From Acidobacteriota bacterium (GTDB lineage Bacteria; Acidobacteriota; Vicinamibacteria; Vicinamibacterales; 2-12-FULL-66-21), in contig QHWT01000079.1 in assembly GCA_003222675.1 (NCBI GenBank), positions 1 to 64,000 on the forward strand: DNA of 64,000 nt. Reading direction: 5' to 3'. Below the pieces are notes generated by a model, which ran no database searches, was not told the DNA's origin, and saw only the letters and a list, made by a program, of their open reading frames with translations. Positions 25,190 through 34,401 of this stretch are shown piece by piece. Within the stretch, counting starts at the first letter, position 1; each line of letters begins with the position of its first letter. Made by a program: the position numbers and the translations under genes.

Positions 25190-26910
25190 GCGGCTCTCCG
25201 ATGGCGCCGCAAGCCGGCGTGAAAGCTCTCGACATCGCGCGTGTTGAGCACGTCCGCCGGTGTGAGCCATGCGCGCCGCGCCACGACCACGCCCCAGCGA
25301 AGGACAGCTACCGCACCCGCGCTGTGCGCGTCCGAGCTGATGACGATCTTCGCGCCAGCATCGCGCGCCTGGCGCGCGCGCAGATCATCCAGATCGAGCC
25401 GATCCACCTGGCTATTGATCTCCAGGCAGACCCCTGCGGCGGCAGCTGTCGCGAACACCCGCGGCCAGTCAGCCTGCAGCGGCTCGCGCCGCAGGATGAT
25501 GCGTCCCGTCGGATGCCCGAGCACGTCGACCCACGGGCATTCGAGCGCGCGCAACAGCCGATCGGTCAATTGCGCGGGTTCCTGATTGAAGCCCGAATGG
25601 AGCGAGGCGACGACGAGATCGAGCTGGGCGAGGCAGTCGTCGGCGAGATCCATGGCGCCATCCGGGCGAATGTCGCACTCGATGCCGGCGAGCAGGTTGA
25701 AGTCTTCCATGCGCGCGCCGACCTCGCGCACCGCGCGCGCGTGCTCCAGGGCGCGCGCTTCGTCGAGCCCATTGGCCATCGCGAGCGACTTGCTGTGGTC
25801 GGTGATCGCGAGGTAGCGCAGCCCTGCCGCCTGCGCCGCCCGCGCCATCGACTCGATGTCCGCGCGGCCATCCGTCGCGGTCGTATGGGCGTGGAGATCC
25901 CCCTGGAGATCCGCGAGCTGCACCAGCCGGGGCAGCGCGCGCGCGTCGGCCGCCGCGATCTCGCCGCGATGCTCGCGTAATTCGGGCGGCACATAGGCCA
26001 GGTCCAGGGCATCGTAAATGCCTTCCTCGTTCTCACCGGCCACCTTCTCGTCGGTGTCCGCGCGGTACAACCCGTACTCGTTCAGCTTCAGCCCGCGTTG
26101 CATCGCGCGATCCCGCAGCGCGATGTTATGCGTCTTCGATCCGGTGAAGTACTGAAGCGCCGCGCCAAGGCTCTCGCGTGGAACGAGGCGGAGGTCCGCC
26201 TGGAAGCCGCCCCACAGCCGCACGCTCGACTTCGTGTCGCCGTGCGCGAGGACGCGGTCGACGAGCTTGTATCGCGTGAACGCGTCCATGACGGACGCGG
26301 GGGCGCCCGCGGCGAGAATGTCGAGGTCGCCGCAGGTATCGCAGCCGCGGCGCAGGCTGCCCACCATCGAGATGTCCGCGCCGGGCGCATGCTCGCGCAA
26401 TTCGGCCACGACCGCCGCCGCCGTCTCGTACGCCTCCGGCATCAGCCGCCGGCCCGTGAATCGCCGCTGCTCCTCGAGCGCCTTCAGGATCAGCACTTCC
26501 TTCTTGGCGCCCATGCCTTTGATTGCGCGCAGTCGGCCGGCCTTCGCGGCGTCTTCGAGATCCTGCAGCGTGCGGATGTCCATCTCGCGATACAGCAGGG
26601 CGACCGTCTTGGGCCCGACGCCCTGGAGGTGCAGGAGATCGAGCACCGTCGGCGGGAATTGCTGCAGCAGATCCTTGTGATACGCCATCTCGCCGGTGTC
26701 GACGAGCTCGCCGATTTTTCCGGCGATGTCCTTGCCGATGCCGGGCAGTTCAAGCCGCTCGGCGGGCGTGAGCTCGGCGATCCGGCGCGTCTCGTGCGCG
26801 ATGGTCTCCGACGCGTTGCGATACGCGCGAATCTTGAAGGGGTTCTCGGCCTTGATCTCGAGGAGGTCGCCAATCTCGGCGAGGACGCGCGCTATCGCTA
26901 AATTCTCCAC
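25186..26910 (-). CDS. polX: DNA polymerase/3'-5' exonuclease PolX
   Basis: A 574-aa repair polymerase. Helix-hairpin-helix motifs (LELPGIGKDIAGKI, LQGVGPKTVALLY) precede the pol-beta palm with GSLRRGCDTCGDLDIL, which contains the catalytic DxD. The C-terminal PHP domain shows DLHAHTTATDGRAD, AITDHSKSL, AGIECDIRPDGAMD, HPTG and SSDAHSAG, the metal ligands of the exonuclease. I chose the GTG at 26910 (VENLAIARVLAEIGDLLEIK), the usual family start; the frame stays open to 26991. It is followed by a coupled 63-aa gene. Confidence 0.94.
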   Translation of the reverse strand: MENLAIARVLAEIGDLLEIKAENPFKIRAYRNASETIAHETRRIAELTPAERLELPGIGKDIAGKIGELVDTGEMAYHKDLLQQFPPTVLDLLHLQGVGPKTVALLYREMDIRTLQDLEDAAKAGRLRAIKGMGAKKEVLILKALEEQRRFTGRRLMPEAYETAAAVVAELREHAPGADISMVGSLRRGCDTCGDLDILAAGAPASVMDAFTRYKLVDRVLAHGDTKSSVRLWGGFQADLRLVPRESLGAALQYFTGSKTHNIALRDRAMQRGLKLNEYGLYRADTDEKVAGENEEGIYDALDLAYVPPELREHRGEIAAADARALPRLVQLADLQGDLHAHTTATDGRADIESMARAAQAAGLRYLAITDHSKSLAMANGLDEARALEHARAVREVGARMEDFNLLAGIECDIRPDGAMDLADDCLAQLDLVVASLHSGFNQEPAQLTDRLLRALECPWVDVLGHPTGRIILRREPLQADWPRVFATAAAAGVCLEINSQVDRLDLDDLRARQARDAGAKIVISSDAHSAGAVAVLRWGVVVARRAWLTPADVLNTRDVESFHAGLRRHRRAA

Positions 26911-27131
26911 AGCTTCAACACAGCCGATCGATGCGTCCGGGTTCAGCCGGATTCGTGAACCTGTTTCGAAAGGGAGCACCGACGTACGCAATTATGAAGT
27001 ACGGCCACCAAAGAGCGCTCTGCGTCCTCGGCGGCCCTTTATGAAGCGGCGGCGTACCACGGACGCCCTCACGCGGAGAAGCCCGCAGAGAACATCAATT
27101 GATATACGTGTCGCCACTCAGACGCCAGAGG

Positions 27132-28127
27132 TCACTTACGTACGATCTCGAGGCCGCGCTCCTCGATTCGGAAATCCAGCACGCGGGCACCGGCGCGCGC
27201 GAGCGCGCCGCGCACGGCCGGGATCTTGTCAGGGTCACCAAAGCAGAAGAGACAGCCGCCACCACCGGCGCCGCAGACCTTCCCCGCGCTCGCGCCGGCG
27301 GCGCATGCCGCGGCCATCATCGCGTCAATCTCCGGGGTCGTGACGCCCGGCGCGAGCCGCTTGCGGTTGTCCCACTCGGCGGCGATCTGCCGTCCGACCT
27401 CCGCCCAGTCGCGGCGCTCGAGTGCGTTCCGCATCGCGGCGGCGATGTCGCGGATCCGCGCGAAGCTTTTCTGGACCGAGGCGTCGCCGTCGATGTGACG
27501 CTTCGTGACTTCCCAGTTGTTGATGCCCGAGTTGCGCGACGCGTTCGTATAGGCCAGCGCCACGCGCTCCCCGAGTTCCTGCGGGGTGACGTTGAGGGCG
27601 ACGCGCCGCACGCCGCTGACGCCGAGCTCCACCGCGGAGATGCCGCCATAGTATGCCGGACGGTAGTCCTGGACACCGGTCGGTACGTCGATCGCCTGCG
27701 CTTCGACGTTCATCGCGATCTGGAAGATCTCGTCAGCGGTGCGGCGGCCGCCGGTCCAGTCGTTGAGCGCCCCGCAGACGGCGATGTTCAACGCCGAGGA
27801 GCCCGCGATGCCGGCGCCGAATGGTGATTCGGAGCTCGTGTGCAGCTCGAGTCCTTCGGCCTGGAAGTGGAGGAGCAGGCGGCCGAGCAGCTTCAGGTCG
27901 TGGCCGTCGCGCAAGTGCGACCAGTGATCCACCTCGACGCGCTGCCCCGCATCTTCCGACACGATCACGAGCCGTCGATCGTTGCGCGGCGTGATCGTGC
28001 AGTGCGCGCGCAGGCTGATCGCGGCATTCAGCGTTTGCGCGCCGTGGTGAAACAGGTAGAGCGGCCAGATATCGAGCGTGCCGCCCGCAAGATCGATCCG
28101 CGTCGGCGCGGAAGCTTCGATGCGCAC
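27132..28127 (-). CDS. GHMP-family sugar kinase
   Basis: A 331-aa kinase. It starts RIEASAPTRIDLAGGTLD, the first GHMP motif, followed by SPFGAGIAGSSALNIAVCGAL, the ATP-binding GxxxGSSA loop, and near the C-terminus GKVCGAGGGGCLFCF. Closest in style to heptose-7-phosphate or related sugar kinases; the substrate is not evident. It is divergent from nagZ and lies next to cell-wall recycling genes, so an amino sugar is possible (inference). A TATAAT lies 7 bp before the GTG at 28127, which would make the transcript nearly leaderless; a TTG at 28145 is the alternative start. Confidence 0.82.
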   Translation of the reverse strand: MRIEASAPTRIDLAGGTLDIWPLYLFHHGAQTLNAAISLRAHCTITPRNDRRLVIVSEDAGQRVEVDHWSHLRDGHDLKLLGRLLLHFQAEGLELHTSSESPFGAGIAGSSALNIAVCGALNDWTGGRRTADEIFQIAMNVEAQAIDVPTGVQDYRPAYYGGISAVELGVSGVRRVALNVTPQELGERVALAYTNASRNSGINNWEVTKRHIDGDASVQKSFARIRDIAAAMRNALERRDWAEVGRQIAAEWDNRKRLAPGVTTPEIDAMMAAACAAGASAGKVCGAGGGGCLFCFGDPDKIPAVRGALARAGARVLDFRIEERGLEIVRK

Positions 28128-28130
28128 GCG

Positions 28131-28140
28131 CTCGATTATA
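28131..28140 (-). promoter_or_regulatory. Likely -10 (TATAAT) for the GHMP kinase gene
   Basis: On the minus strand TATAAT lies at about 28135-28140, 7 bp before the GTG start. A weak TTCAGG is 18 bp further upstream. The nagZ ATG is only 36 bp away on the other strand. Confidence 0.5.
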
Positions 28141-28163
28141 GGCAATGCAGTATCATTTCCTGA

Positions 28164-29258
28164 ATGTCTCTGCGCGATATTCGCCGGCATATCGGCCAGC
28201 TCGCGATCGTCGGTTTCAATGGCCATGCGCTCCCTGACGAGGTCGGACGGATCGCACGCGAATTCGATCTCGGCGGAGTGGTCTTTTTTGCGCGCAACGT
28301 GCAGGAACCGCAGCAGGTCGCCGATCTCTCGCGCGCGTCACAGGCGCTCGCCGGCGAGATCCCGCTGTGGATCAGCGTCGACCAGGAAGGCGGGCGCGTC
28401 GCGCGGCTGAAGCGGCCGTTCACCGAATGGCCGCCCATGCAGACGCTCGGGCGCGCGGGGGACGAGGCACTCGCGGAACGATTCGCTCGCGCACTTGCCG
28501 CGGAGCTGAAGGCCGTCGGCATCTCGCTCGACTACACGCCGGTGCTCGACGTCCTCACGAATCCGAAGAATCCCGTGATCGGGGACCGCGCGCTCGCGGA
28601 ACGCGCGGAGGATGTCGCGCGACTGGGGGTCGTGATCATCCGCACGCTCCAGACGGAAGGGATCGCGGCGTGCGGCAAGCACTTTCCCGGCCACGGCGAC
28701 ACGTCGGTCGACTCGCACTTCGACCTCCCCTTGATCGAACATCCGCCGGATCGCCTCGACGCGGTGGAATTCGTGCCGTTCAAGGCCGCAATTGCCGCAG
28801 ACGTTTCGTCGATCATGACAGCGCACATCCTCGTCCCTGCGCTTGACGAAGAACGCCCGGCGACGCTCTCGCCGGCGATCGTCGATGGCCTGTTGAGGAA
28901 GAAGCTCGGTCACGCCGGATTGATCCTGAGCGATGACCTTTCGATGAAGGCCATCAGCGGGCGATATGGGCACAGCGAGGCAACCGTGCAGGCAATCGCG
29001 GCGGGCTGCGACGCGGTGCTGATGTGCGCGCCGGAACCTGATTCCCAGATGGCCGCGCTCGAAGCGATCATCTACGCCGTCGAGCAGGGGCGTTTGCCTC
29101 GCACGCGTGTCGAGGATGCGCTCGCCCGGCAGCGCAAGGTCAAGGAGCGGTTCCTCGCGTCGCCGCGCTCGCGCCCGGCGAGCGGCGCCGCGCTCCGGGC
29201 GATGCTCGGACGGGCCGAGCACCAGGCGATTGCGGCGGAGATGGCCCGCTTCGCGTGA
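28164..29258 (+). CDS. nagZ: Beta-N-acetylhexosaminidase NagZ
   Basis: A 364-aa glycoside hydrolase family 3 enzyme that removes GlcNAc from anhydro-muropeptides during wall recycling. The catalytic loop KHFPGHGDTSVDSH and the nucleophile region ILSDDLSMKAIS are intact; the protein starts RDIRRHIGQLAIVGFNG. No signal peptide is seen, consistent with a cytoplasmic recycling enzyme. It leads a cell-wall cluster with ldcA and mpl. Confidence 0.93.
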   Translation: MSLRDIRRHIGQLAIVGFNGHALPDEVGRIAREFDLGGVVFFARNVQEPQQVADLSRASQALAGEIPLWISVDQEGGRVARLKRPFTEWPPMQTLGRAGDEALAERFARALAAELKAVGISLDYTPVLDVLTNPKNPVIGDRALAERAEDVARLGVVIIRTLQTEGIAACGKHFPGHGDTSVDSHFDLPLIEHPPDRLDAVEFVPFKAAIAADVSSIMTAHILVPALDEERPATLSPAIVDGLLRKKLGHAGLILSDDLSMKAISGRYGHSEATVQAIAAGCDAVLMCAPEPDSQMAALEAIIYAVEQGRLPRTRVEDALARQRKVKERFLASPRSRPASGAALRAMLGRAEHQAIAAEMARFA

Positions 29259-29474
29259 CGAGTCGCTGCTGAGTGCAAAAGTGCGAAGTGCCACGTGCCG
29301 GGTGCGCCGCCGAATACCGCTGACGAGCGAGTCCGGGCACGTGGGCACCGCTGCACCAGACAAGCACCCAGCACAAAGCACCAGAAGCACCGAGCACGAA
29401 GCACCTAGCACCTTTGCACCGAGCACCGGTATGGAGCTTCTTCAATCACCAGTTTACACAGCAGAGCGACAGGC
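29259..29474. repeat. Word repeat with inverted halves (AGTGC / GCACC)
   Basis: After nagZ a left half with GAGTGCAAAAGTGCGAAGTGCC words (about 29270-29310) faces a long right half repeating AAGCACC, GAGCACGAAGCACC and CTTTGCACC (about 29338-29430). The AGTGCAAAAGTGC word and CACCTTTGCAC are near reverse complements. The mRNA could pair the two halves between nagZ and ldcA. Confidence 0.8.
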
Positions 29475-29477
29475 TTG

Positions 29478-30407
29478 ATGCGCAAGCCTCGCGCGTTGCG
29501 GCCCGGCGACAAGATCGCCGTGATCGCTCCGGCCAGCAGCTTTGCGCGCGACGAGTTCGATGCCGGCGTCGCGGAGCTGCGGCGTCTCGGATACGAGCCC
29601 GTCTACGACGAGACGGTGTTCGCGCGGGACGCATATGTGGCCGGAGAGCCGTCGCTGCGTGCGGCGGCATTCCGGCGCGCCTGGGCCGACGAGGAGGTCG
29701 CCGCGCTCATCGCGGTGCGCGGCGGCTACGGGAGCGTGCACATCCTTCCGCTGCTCGACGCCGCAGAAGTCCGCCGCGCGCCCAAACCTTTCATCGGCTA
29801 CAGCGACAACACGTCGATCCTGTCCTGGCTCACGACCCGGTGCGGCGTCGTGTCCTTCCACGGGCCCATGCTCGAAGGGAGGCTGGCGCACGGGGAATCC
29901 GCCTACGACCGCGACACGTTCACGCGCGTTCTCTCGATCGACGAGCCTGCAGGGGAAATCACACACCCCGAGCTCGAGGCGCTGATGCCGGGCGAAGCGT
30001 CCGGCACACTCGTGGGCGGGACGTTGACGCAACTGCTGGCCTCCTTCCGCACGCCATTCGAGTTCGATCCACCCGGCGGTCACGTGCTGTTCATCGACGA
30101 AGTGGCGGAGCGTCCGTACCGGCTCGATCGAATGCTGACGCAGTTGCGCCTGTCCGGCTGGCTGGCGAAGGCGTCAGCGCTCGTCTTCGGCGAATTGCCG
30201 CGTTGTGATGAGCCGACGGAAAGTGGCGTCACGGCGCGCGCGGTGGTCACGCGCGTGCTGGCGGGTTTTCCCGGACCGGTGCTCTTCGGGCTTCCCTCGG
30301 GTCACACGACCGCACCCTGCCTGACACTGCCGTTCGGCGTCCGCGCACGCGTGGTCGCCGGGGCGCGCCCGGCAGTGATCATCGAAGAGGCCGCGGTCAC
30401 GGCATGA
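29478..30407 (+). CDS. ldcA: L,D-carboxypeptidase LdcA
   Basis: A 309-aa serine peptidase of family S66 that removes the terminal D-alanine from recycled murein tetrapeptide. Motifs: IAVIAPASS at the start, IAVRGGYGSVHILPLLD, the nucleophile in FIGYSDNTSIL, and the His in GLPSGHTT. The TTG just before the ATG is an alternative start. The end overlaps mpl by ATGA, so both act in one pathway and probably one mRNA. Confidence 0.93.
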   Translation: MRKPRALRPGDKIAVIAPASSFARDEFDAGVAELRRLGYEPVYDETVFARDAYVAGEPSLRAAAFRRAWADEEVAALIAVRGGYGSVHILPLLDAAEVRRAPKPFIGYSDNTSILSWLTTRCGVVSFHGPMLEGRLAHGESAYDRDTFTRVLSIDEPAGEITHPELEALMPGEASGTLVGGTLTQLLASFRTPFEFDPPGGHVLFIDEVAERPYRLDRMLTQLRLSGWLAKASALVFGELPRCDEPTESGVTARAVVTRVLAGFPGPVLFGLPSGHTTAPCLTLPFGVRARVVAGARPAVIIEEAAVTA

Positions 30408-31749
30408 AACGAATTCACCTGATCGGGATCTGCGGAACCGCGATGGCCACGCTTGCCGCGCTGCTCAAGAGCCGTGGCTACGATGTGCGGGGATCGGACC
30501 AGAATACACACCCGAGCACATCACCGCCGACCTCGATCTCGTCATCGTCGGCAACGCCATATCGCGCGGCAATCCTGAACTCGAGGAGGTGCTCGATCGC
30601 AAGATTCGGTACTGCTCGCTGCCCGAGGCAGTCCGCGATCACTTTCTGTGGGGCGCCCGCTCCGTTGTCGTTGCCGGTACGCACGGCAAGACCACGACAA
30701 CCTCGCTGACCGGATGGGTGCTGACACACGGCGGCGCCGATCCAAGCGTTTTTATCGGCGGCATTGCCGAGAATTTCGCGGGCAGCTACCGCATCGGCGG
30801 CGGGCGCGAGTTCGTGATCGAGGGAGACGAGTACGACAGCGCCTTCTTCGACAAGACGGCGAAGTTCCTGAAGTATCTGCCGGACATCGCGGTCGTGAGC
30901 AACATCGAGTTCGATCACGCGGACATCTATGCGGACCTGGAGTCGATCCGCGTCGCCTTCAGGCGGCTCGTCAACCTGATTCCCAGGCGCGGGCTGCTGC
31001 TCGTCGGGGCGGACGATCGGGAGGCCAGCGCGTTACGGTCCGTTGCGCGCTGTCGCGTGGAATCGTTTGGTCTGTCCGACGGCGCCGACTGGCAGGCGCA
31101 CGACGTGCAGATCGAGTCGGGGTTCACGAGGTTCGGCGTCTGGCGGGGCGGACAGCCGGCGGGAACGTTTGAGATCCCGCTGCTCGGCGCATTCAACGTG
31201 AGGAACGCGCTCGGGGCGATCGCGGTGGGCGCGGCAGTCGGTCTCAGCCCGGACACCATGGCGGAGGCCTTCCGGCGGTTCAAAGGCGTCCGCCGGCGCA
31301 TGCAGCTCCGCGGCACCGCGCGGGGCGTGTCGGTGTACGACGACTTCGCGCACCATCCAACGGCGATCGCGGAAACGCTCGCGGGTGTCCGCTCCGCGTA
31401 TCCGGACCATCGCATCTGGGCGATCTTCGAGCCCCGGTCGGCGACCTCGTGCCGCAAGGTGTTCCAGTCGGACTTTGCGCGCGCGTTCAGCGCGGCCGAT
31501 CGCGTGCTGCTCCCCGCCGTGTTCCGCTCCAGTCTTCCAGAGGATCAGCGTCTCTCGATCGATCAGCTCATTGCCGATCTGCGCGCGAGCGGTCAAGACG
31601 CCCGGTTCATTCCCCAGGTCGACGATATCGTGTCCACGATAGCGCGTGAAGCAAGTCCCGGCGACCTCGTGGTCGCCATGTCGAACGGCGGTTTCGACGA
31701 TATCCACCAGAAGCTGCTGACGGCGCTCGAGGCGCGTCCGCGCCGCTGA
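30404..31749 (+). pseudogene. mpl: Murein tripeptide ligase Mpl, broken by a deletion and frameshift
   Basis: Mpl attaches the recycled tripeptide to UDP-MurNAc. The first 35 residues are a normal N-terminus (MKRIHLIGICGTAMATLAALLKSRGYDVRGSDQN). At about 30506-30511 the sequence jumps into another frame at PEHITADLDLVIVGNAISRGNPELEEVLDRKIRYCSLPE, and about 20 residues that normally follow SDQN are missing. From there to the stop the protein is intact, with the ATP loop GTHGKTTTT and all later parts. An ATG-less restart within the second frame is possible (the open frame is clean from GTG 30589), but it would lack the N-terminal domain. Either a true pseudogene or an assembly error. Confidence 0.8.
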
Positions 31750-32439
31750 ATGGACGCGCGCGTCGTGCCGGCCGGTGATGCTGCGTGGCTCGTGGAACTG
31801 CCGGAGCGCATCGACCCGGTGGTGAATGCGAGGGCCATCGACATCGCGTCGCGCGTCACGCGGGCCAGGCTTCCGTTCGTTCGCGACGTGGTGGTTGGCT
31901 ATCGATCGGTGATGGTGTATGTCGATCCGATGGCCGATGGCGCCGGCACGATCGAGAGTAGACTTCGCTCCATTCTCGGCGAACCCACGGAAGACACATG
32001 TGCGCGGGGCGCTTCAGTCGAGGTCCCCGTCTGCTACGACGGCGTGTTCGGTATGGACCTGGCTGACGTCGCCGCTTACGCGCGGTGCGACGTCGCGGAG
32101 GTGATCGAGCGTCATCTCGCTGTGGAGTACCGCGTGTTCGTTGTCGGGTTCGTTCCCGGTTTCGCGTATATGGCGCCCGTGGATCCGCGCATTGCGGCGC
32201 CGCGACGATCGTCGCCGCGTCTGAAGGTTCCACGCGGGTCCGTCGCGATTGCCGCAGGCCAGACTGGAATCTATCCCGCGGAGACACCCGGTGGATGGAA
32301 CCTGATAGGTCGCACACCGCTGCGGCCCTATGCACCCGATCGATCGGAGCCTTTCATGTTCAGAGCGGGCGATCGCGTCCGCTTCAGGCGCATCAACGAA
32401 TCCGAGTACCGCGCAACGTCTGAATGGGGTGACGCGTGA
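31750..32439 (+). CDS. pxpB: 5-oxoprolinase subunit PxpB (KipI family)
   Basis: A 229-aa protein of the allophanate hydrolase subunit 1/KipI family: VPVCYDGVFGMDLADVAAYARCD, VGFVPGFAYM, and PRLKVPRGSVAIAAGQTGIYPAETPGGWNLIGRTP. With PxpC and PxpA it opens 5-oxoproline to glutamate using ATP. The ATG directly follows the mpl stop. pxpA is not next to it. The GTG of pxpC overlaps its stop. Confidence 0.9.
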   Translation: MDARVVPAGDAAWLVELPERIDPVVNARAIDIASRVTRARLPFVRDVVVGYRSVMVYVDPMADGAGTIESRLRSILGEPTEDTCARGASVEVPVCYDGVFGMDLADVAAYARCDVAEVIERHLAVEYRVFVVGFVPGFAYMAPVDPRIAAPRRSSPRLKVPRGSVAIAAGQTGIYPAETPGGWNLIGRTPLRPYAPDRSEPFMFRAGDRVRFRRINESEYRATSEWGDA

Positions 32440-33365
32440 CCGACGCACTGCTGGTCGCGCGCGCGGGCATGCTGACGACGGTGCAGGACTGCGGGCGGTG
32501 GGGCTATCAAGGCGTCGGCGTACCGGTTGCGGGGCCGATGGACTGGTACTCGCACGCCCTTGCCAACCGGCTCGTTGGAAACGCGCCAAATGCCGCCGCG
32601 CTCGAAGTGACGCTGATCGGCCCTGAGCTGATCGTGGAGGGACAGGTGGTCTGCGCGATGGCCGGCGCGGATTTCGAAGTGACCATCGGCGGCGGCGTCG
32701 TGCCTGCGCACCAGCCGTTCACCGCGCGCGGCGGATCGCGCGTTCGCATTGGCGCGCGCCGGGCCGGTGCGCGTGCGTCGCTTGCGGTGCGCGGAGGGTT
32801 CGACGTGCCGCTGACGTTTGGCAGTCGCGCCACGCATCTCGTCAGCCGCATGGGCCCGTTCGACGGGCGCGCGCTGCGCGCCGGTGATCGCCTGCCGATC
32901 GGATCAGCCGACCAGGAATCCATCGGCGATGCCGGCATCCCGCTCGAGATGCCGCGTGGGGGCGCGCGCGTGCGGGTCGTTCCCGCTGCACATCGCGAGC
33001 GATTCACCGACGAGGCATGGCGCGCGTTGACGAGCGCACGCTTCATCGTTACACCGCAGTCCGATCGGATGGGCTATCGCCTCGAAGGGCCCGTGCTTGC
33101 ACACGTCCGCGGCGCCGACATTTTGTCCGAAGCCATGCCCATCGGCGCGATGCAGGTCCCCTCGTCCGGGCAGCCGATCCTGCTGATGGCCGATCGTCAG
33201 ACGACGGGAGGTTACGCGACGATCGCGAACGTGATCACCGCCGACCTGCCGCTGGCCGGGCAGCTGGCGCCCGGCGACTGGATTGAGTTTTCCGCCTGCA
33301 CGCACGGGGACGCCATCGGCGCGCTGCGGGCGCGTCATGCATCGCTTGCGGGAGCCCGCACATGA
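32436..33365 (+). CDS. pxpC: 5-oxoprolinase subunit PxpC (KipA family)
   Basis: A 309-aa protein of the allophanate hydrolase subunit 2/KipA family: LLVARAGMLTTVQDCGRWGYQGVGVPVAGPMD at the start and QTTGGYATIANVITADLPLAGQLAPGD at the end. It forms a complex with PxpB. The GTG start overlaps pxpB by GTGA, and the stop overlaps murB by ATGA. Confidence 0.9.
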   Translation: MTDALLVARAGMLTTVQDCGRWGYQGVGVPVAGPMDWYSHALANRLVGNAPNAAALEVTLIGPELIVEGQVVCAMAGADFEVTIGGGVVPAHQPFTARGGSRVRIGARRAGARASLAVRGGFDVPLTFGSRATHLVSRMGPFDGRALRAGDRLPIGSADQESIGDAGIPLEMPRGGARVRVVPAAHRERFTDEAWRALTSARFIVTPQSDRMGYRLEGPVLAHVRGADILSEAMPIGAMQVPSSGQPILLMADRQTTGGYATIANVITADLPLAGQLAPGDWIEFSACTHGDAIGALRARHASLAGART

Positions 33366-34294
33366 CGGACCTCGCCGCCCGCTTTCGCAGTGCCATCGAG
33401 GCAGGGCGCGCGTTCCGCGATGCGCCGCTTGCGTCTTACACGACATTCAGGGTGGGTGGTCCCGCCGACTGGCTCGTCCATGCGCGAACCGCCGCGGAGA
33501 TCAGGTTTGTCGTTGCCGCCGCACGCGACGCGAACGTCGACGTCACCGTGCTCGGAGGCGGGTCCAACGTGTTGATCGCCGACGCGGGAATCCGTGGTGT
33601 GGTGATCAGGGTGCACGGCGGCGACGTCAGACGCGTGCCGGACGACCGCCTCCGTGTGGACGCAGGAGTGACGATCAACGGTTTCGTCCGATGGACGATC
33701 AACCGCGGCTTCGCCGGAGTCGAAGCGTGGGCCGGGACGCCCGGCACGGTGGGCGGCGCCATCCACGGCAATGCGCATTTCAAGGGGCGGATGATCGGTG
33801 AGCTGATCGAGAGCGTGGAGATTGCGACGCGCGATGGCGAGCTCCGTCAGATCGACATGGCCGATATGGAATTCGGCTATGACCGCAGCCGCCTGCAACG
33901 CACGCACGAGATCGCGATCGCGGCCGATTTCCGCGTGGGACGCGGAGAGAGCGCAGCACTGCGGGCGGTGGCACGCGAGTCGCTCGCATATCGCAAGCGG
34001 ACGCAGCCGCTCGAGTCCGCGAGCGCCGGCTGCATCTTCCAGAATCCTGACCCGGCGCAGGACCGCGTGCCGGATGGGATCCCATGGTCCGCCGGCGCGC
34101 TCGTTGACCGCGCCGGGTTGAAGGGGAGCAGGGAAGGGCATGCGCGCGTGTCGCCCACGCACGGCAATTTCATTATCAACGAGGGAGACGCGAGCGCGGC
34201 CGAGATCCGGCATCTCATCGAGCGCTGCCGCCGCGCGGTGCGGGATGCATTCGGCGTCGCGCTTCGAGACGAGATCGTGTATCTCGGGTTCTAG
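33362..34294 (+). CDS. murB: UDP-N-acetylenolpyruvoylglucosamine reductase MurB
   Basis: A 310-aa FAD enzyme that reduces the MurA product to UDP-MurNAc. Motifs: ASYTTFRVGGPADWLVH, VTVLGGGSNVLIADAG, AGTPGTVGGAIHGNA, SAGCIFQNP and the C-terminal VSPTHGNFIINEGDA. The catalytic Ser sits in ASAGCIFQNP. Stop-start overlap with pxpC suggests co-translation; murA follows after a 107-bp repeat spacer. Confidence 0.94.
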   Translation: MTDLAARFRSAIEAGRAFRDAPLASYTTFRVGGPADWLVHARTAAEIRFVVAAARDANVDVTVLGGGSNVLIADAGIRGVVIRVHGGDVRRVPDDRLRVDAGVTINGFVRWTINRGFAGVEAWAGTPGTVGGAIHGNAHFKGRMIGELIESVEIATRDGELRQIDMADMEFGYDRSRLQRTHEIAIAADFRVGRGESAALRAVARESLAYRKRTQPLESASAGCIFQNPDPAQDRVPDGIPWSAGALVDRAGLKGSREGHARVSPTHGNFIINEGDASAAEIRHLIERCRRAVRDAFGVALRDEIVYLGF

Positions 34295-34401
34295 CAGGTG
34301 AAGACACAGCCCGAATGCCCAATGTCACATGCCGAACGCCAAGAATCCACGGAGCGCTGGCATTTAGCATTTAGGATTGACATCCGCTTTCTGGACTGCT
34401 G
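34295..34401. repeat. Word repeat with inverted halves (AATGCCCAATG / GCATTTAGCATTTAG)
   Basis: The left half (about 34311-34345) repeats CGAATGCCCAATGTC, ATGCCGAACGCC; the right (about 34360-34385) repeats GGCATTTAGCATTTAGGATTGACAT. Closely related words fill 38629-38712 and 52303-52380. Confidence 0.72.

Noticed and set aside
24998-25270. Longer 90-aa version of the small gene after polX
   Set aside because: The upstream part overlaps polX in another frame; the GTG at 25189 with GTGA overlap is the sensible start.
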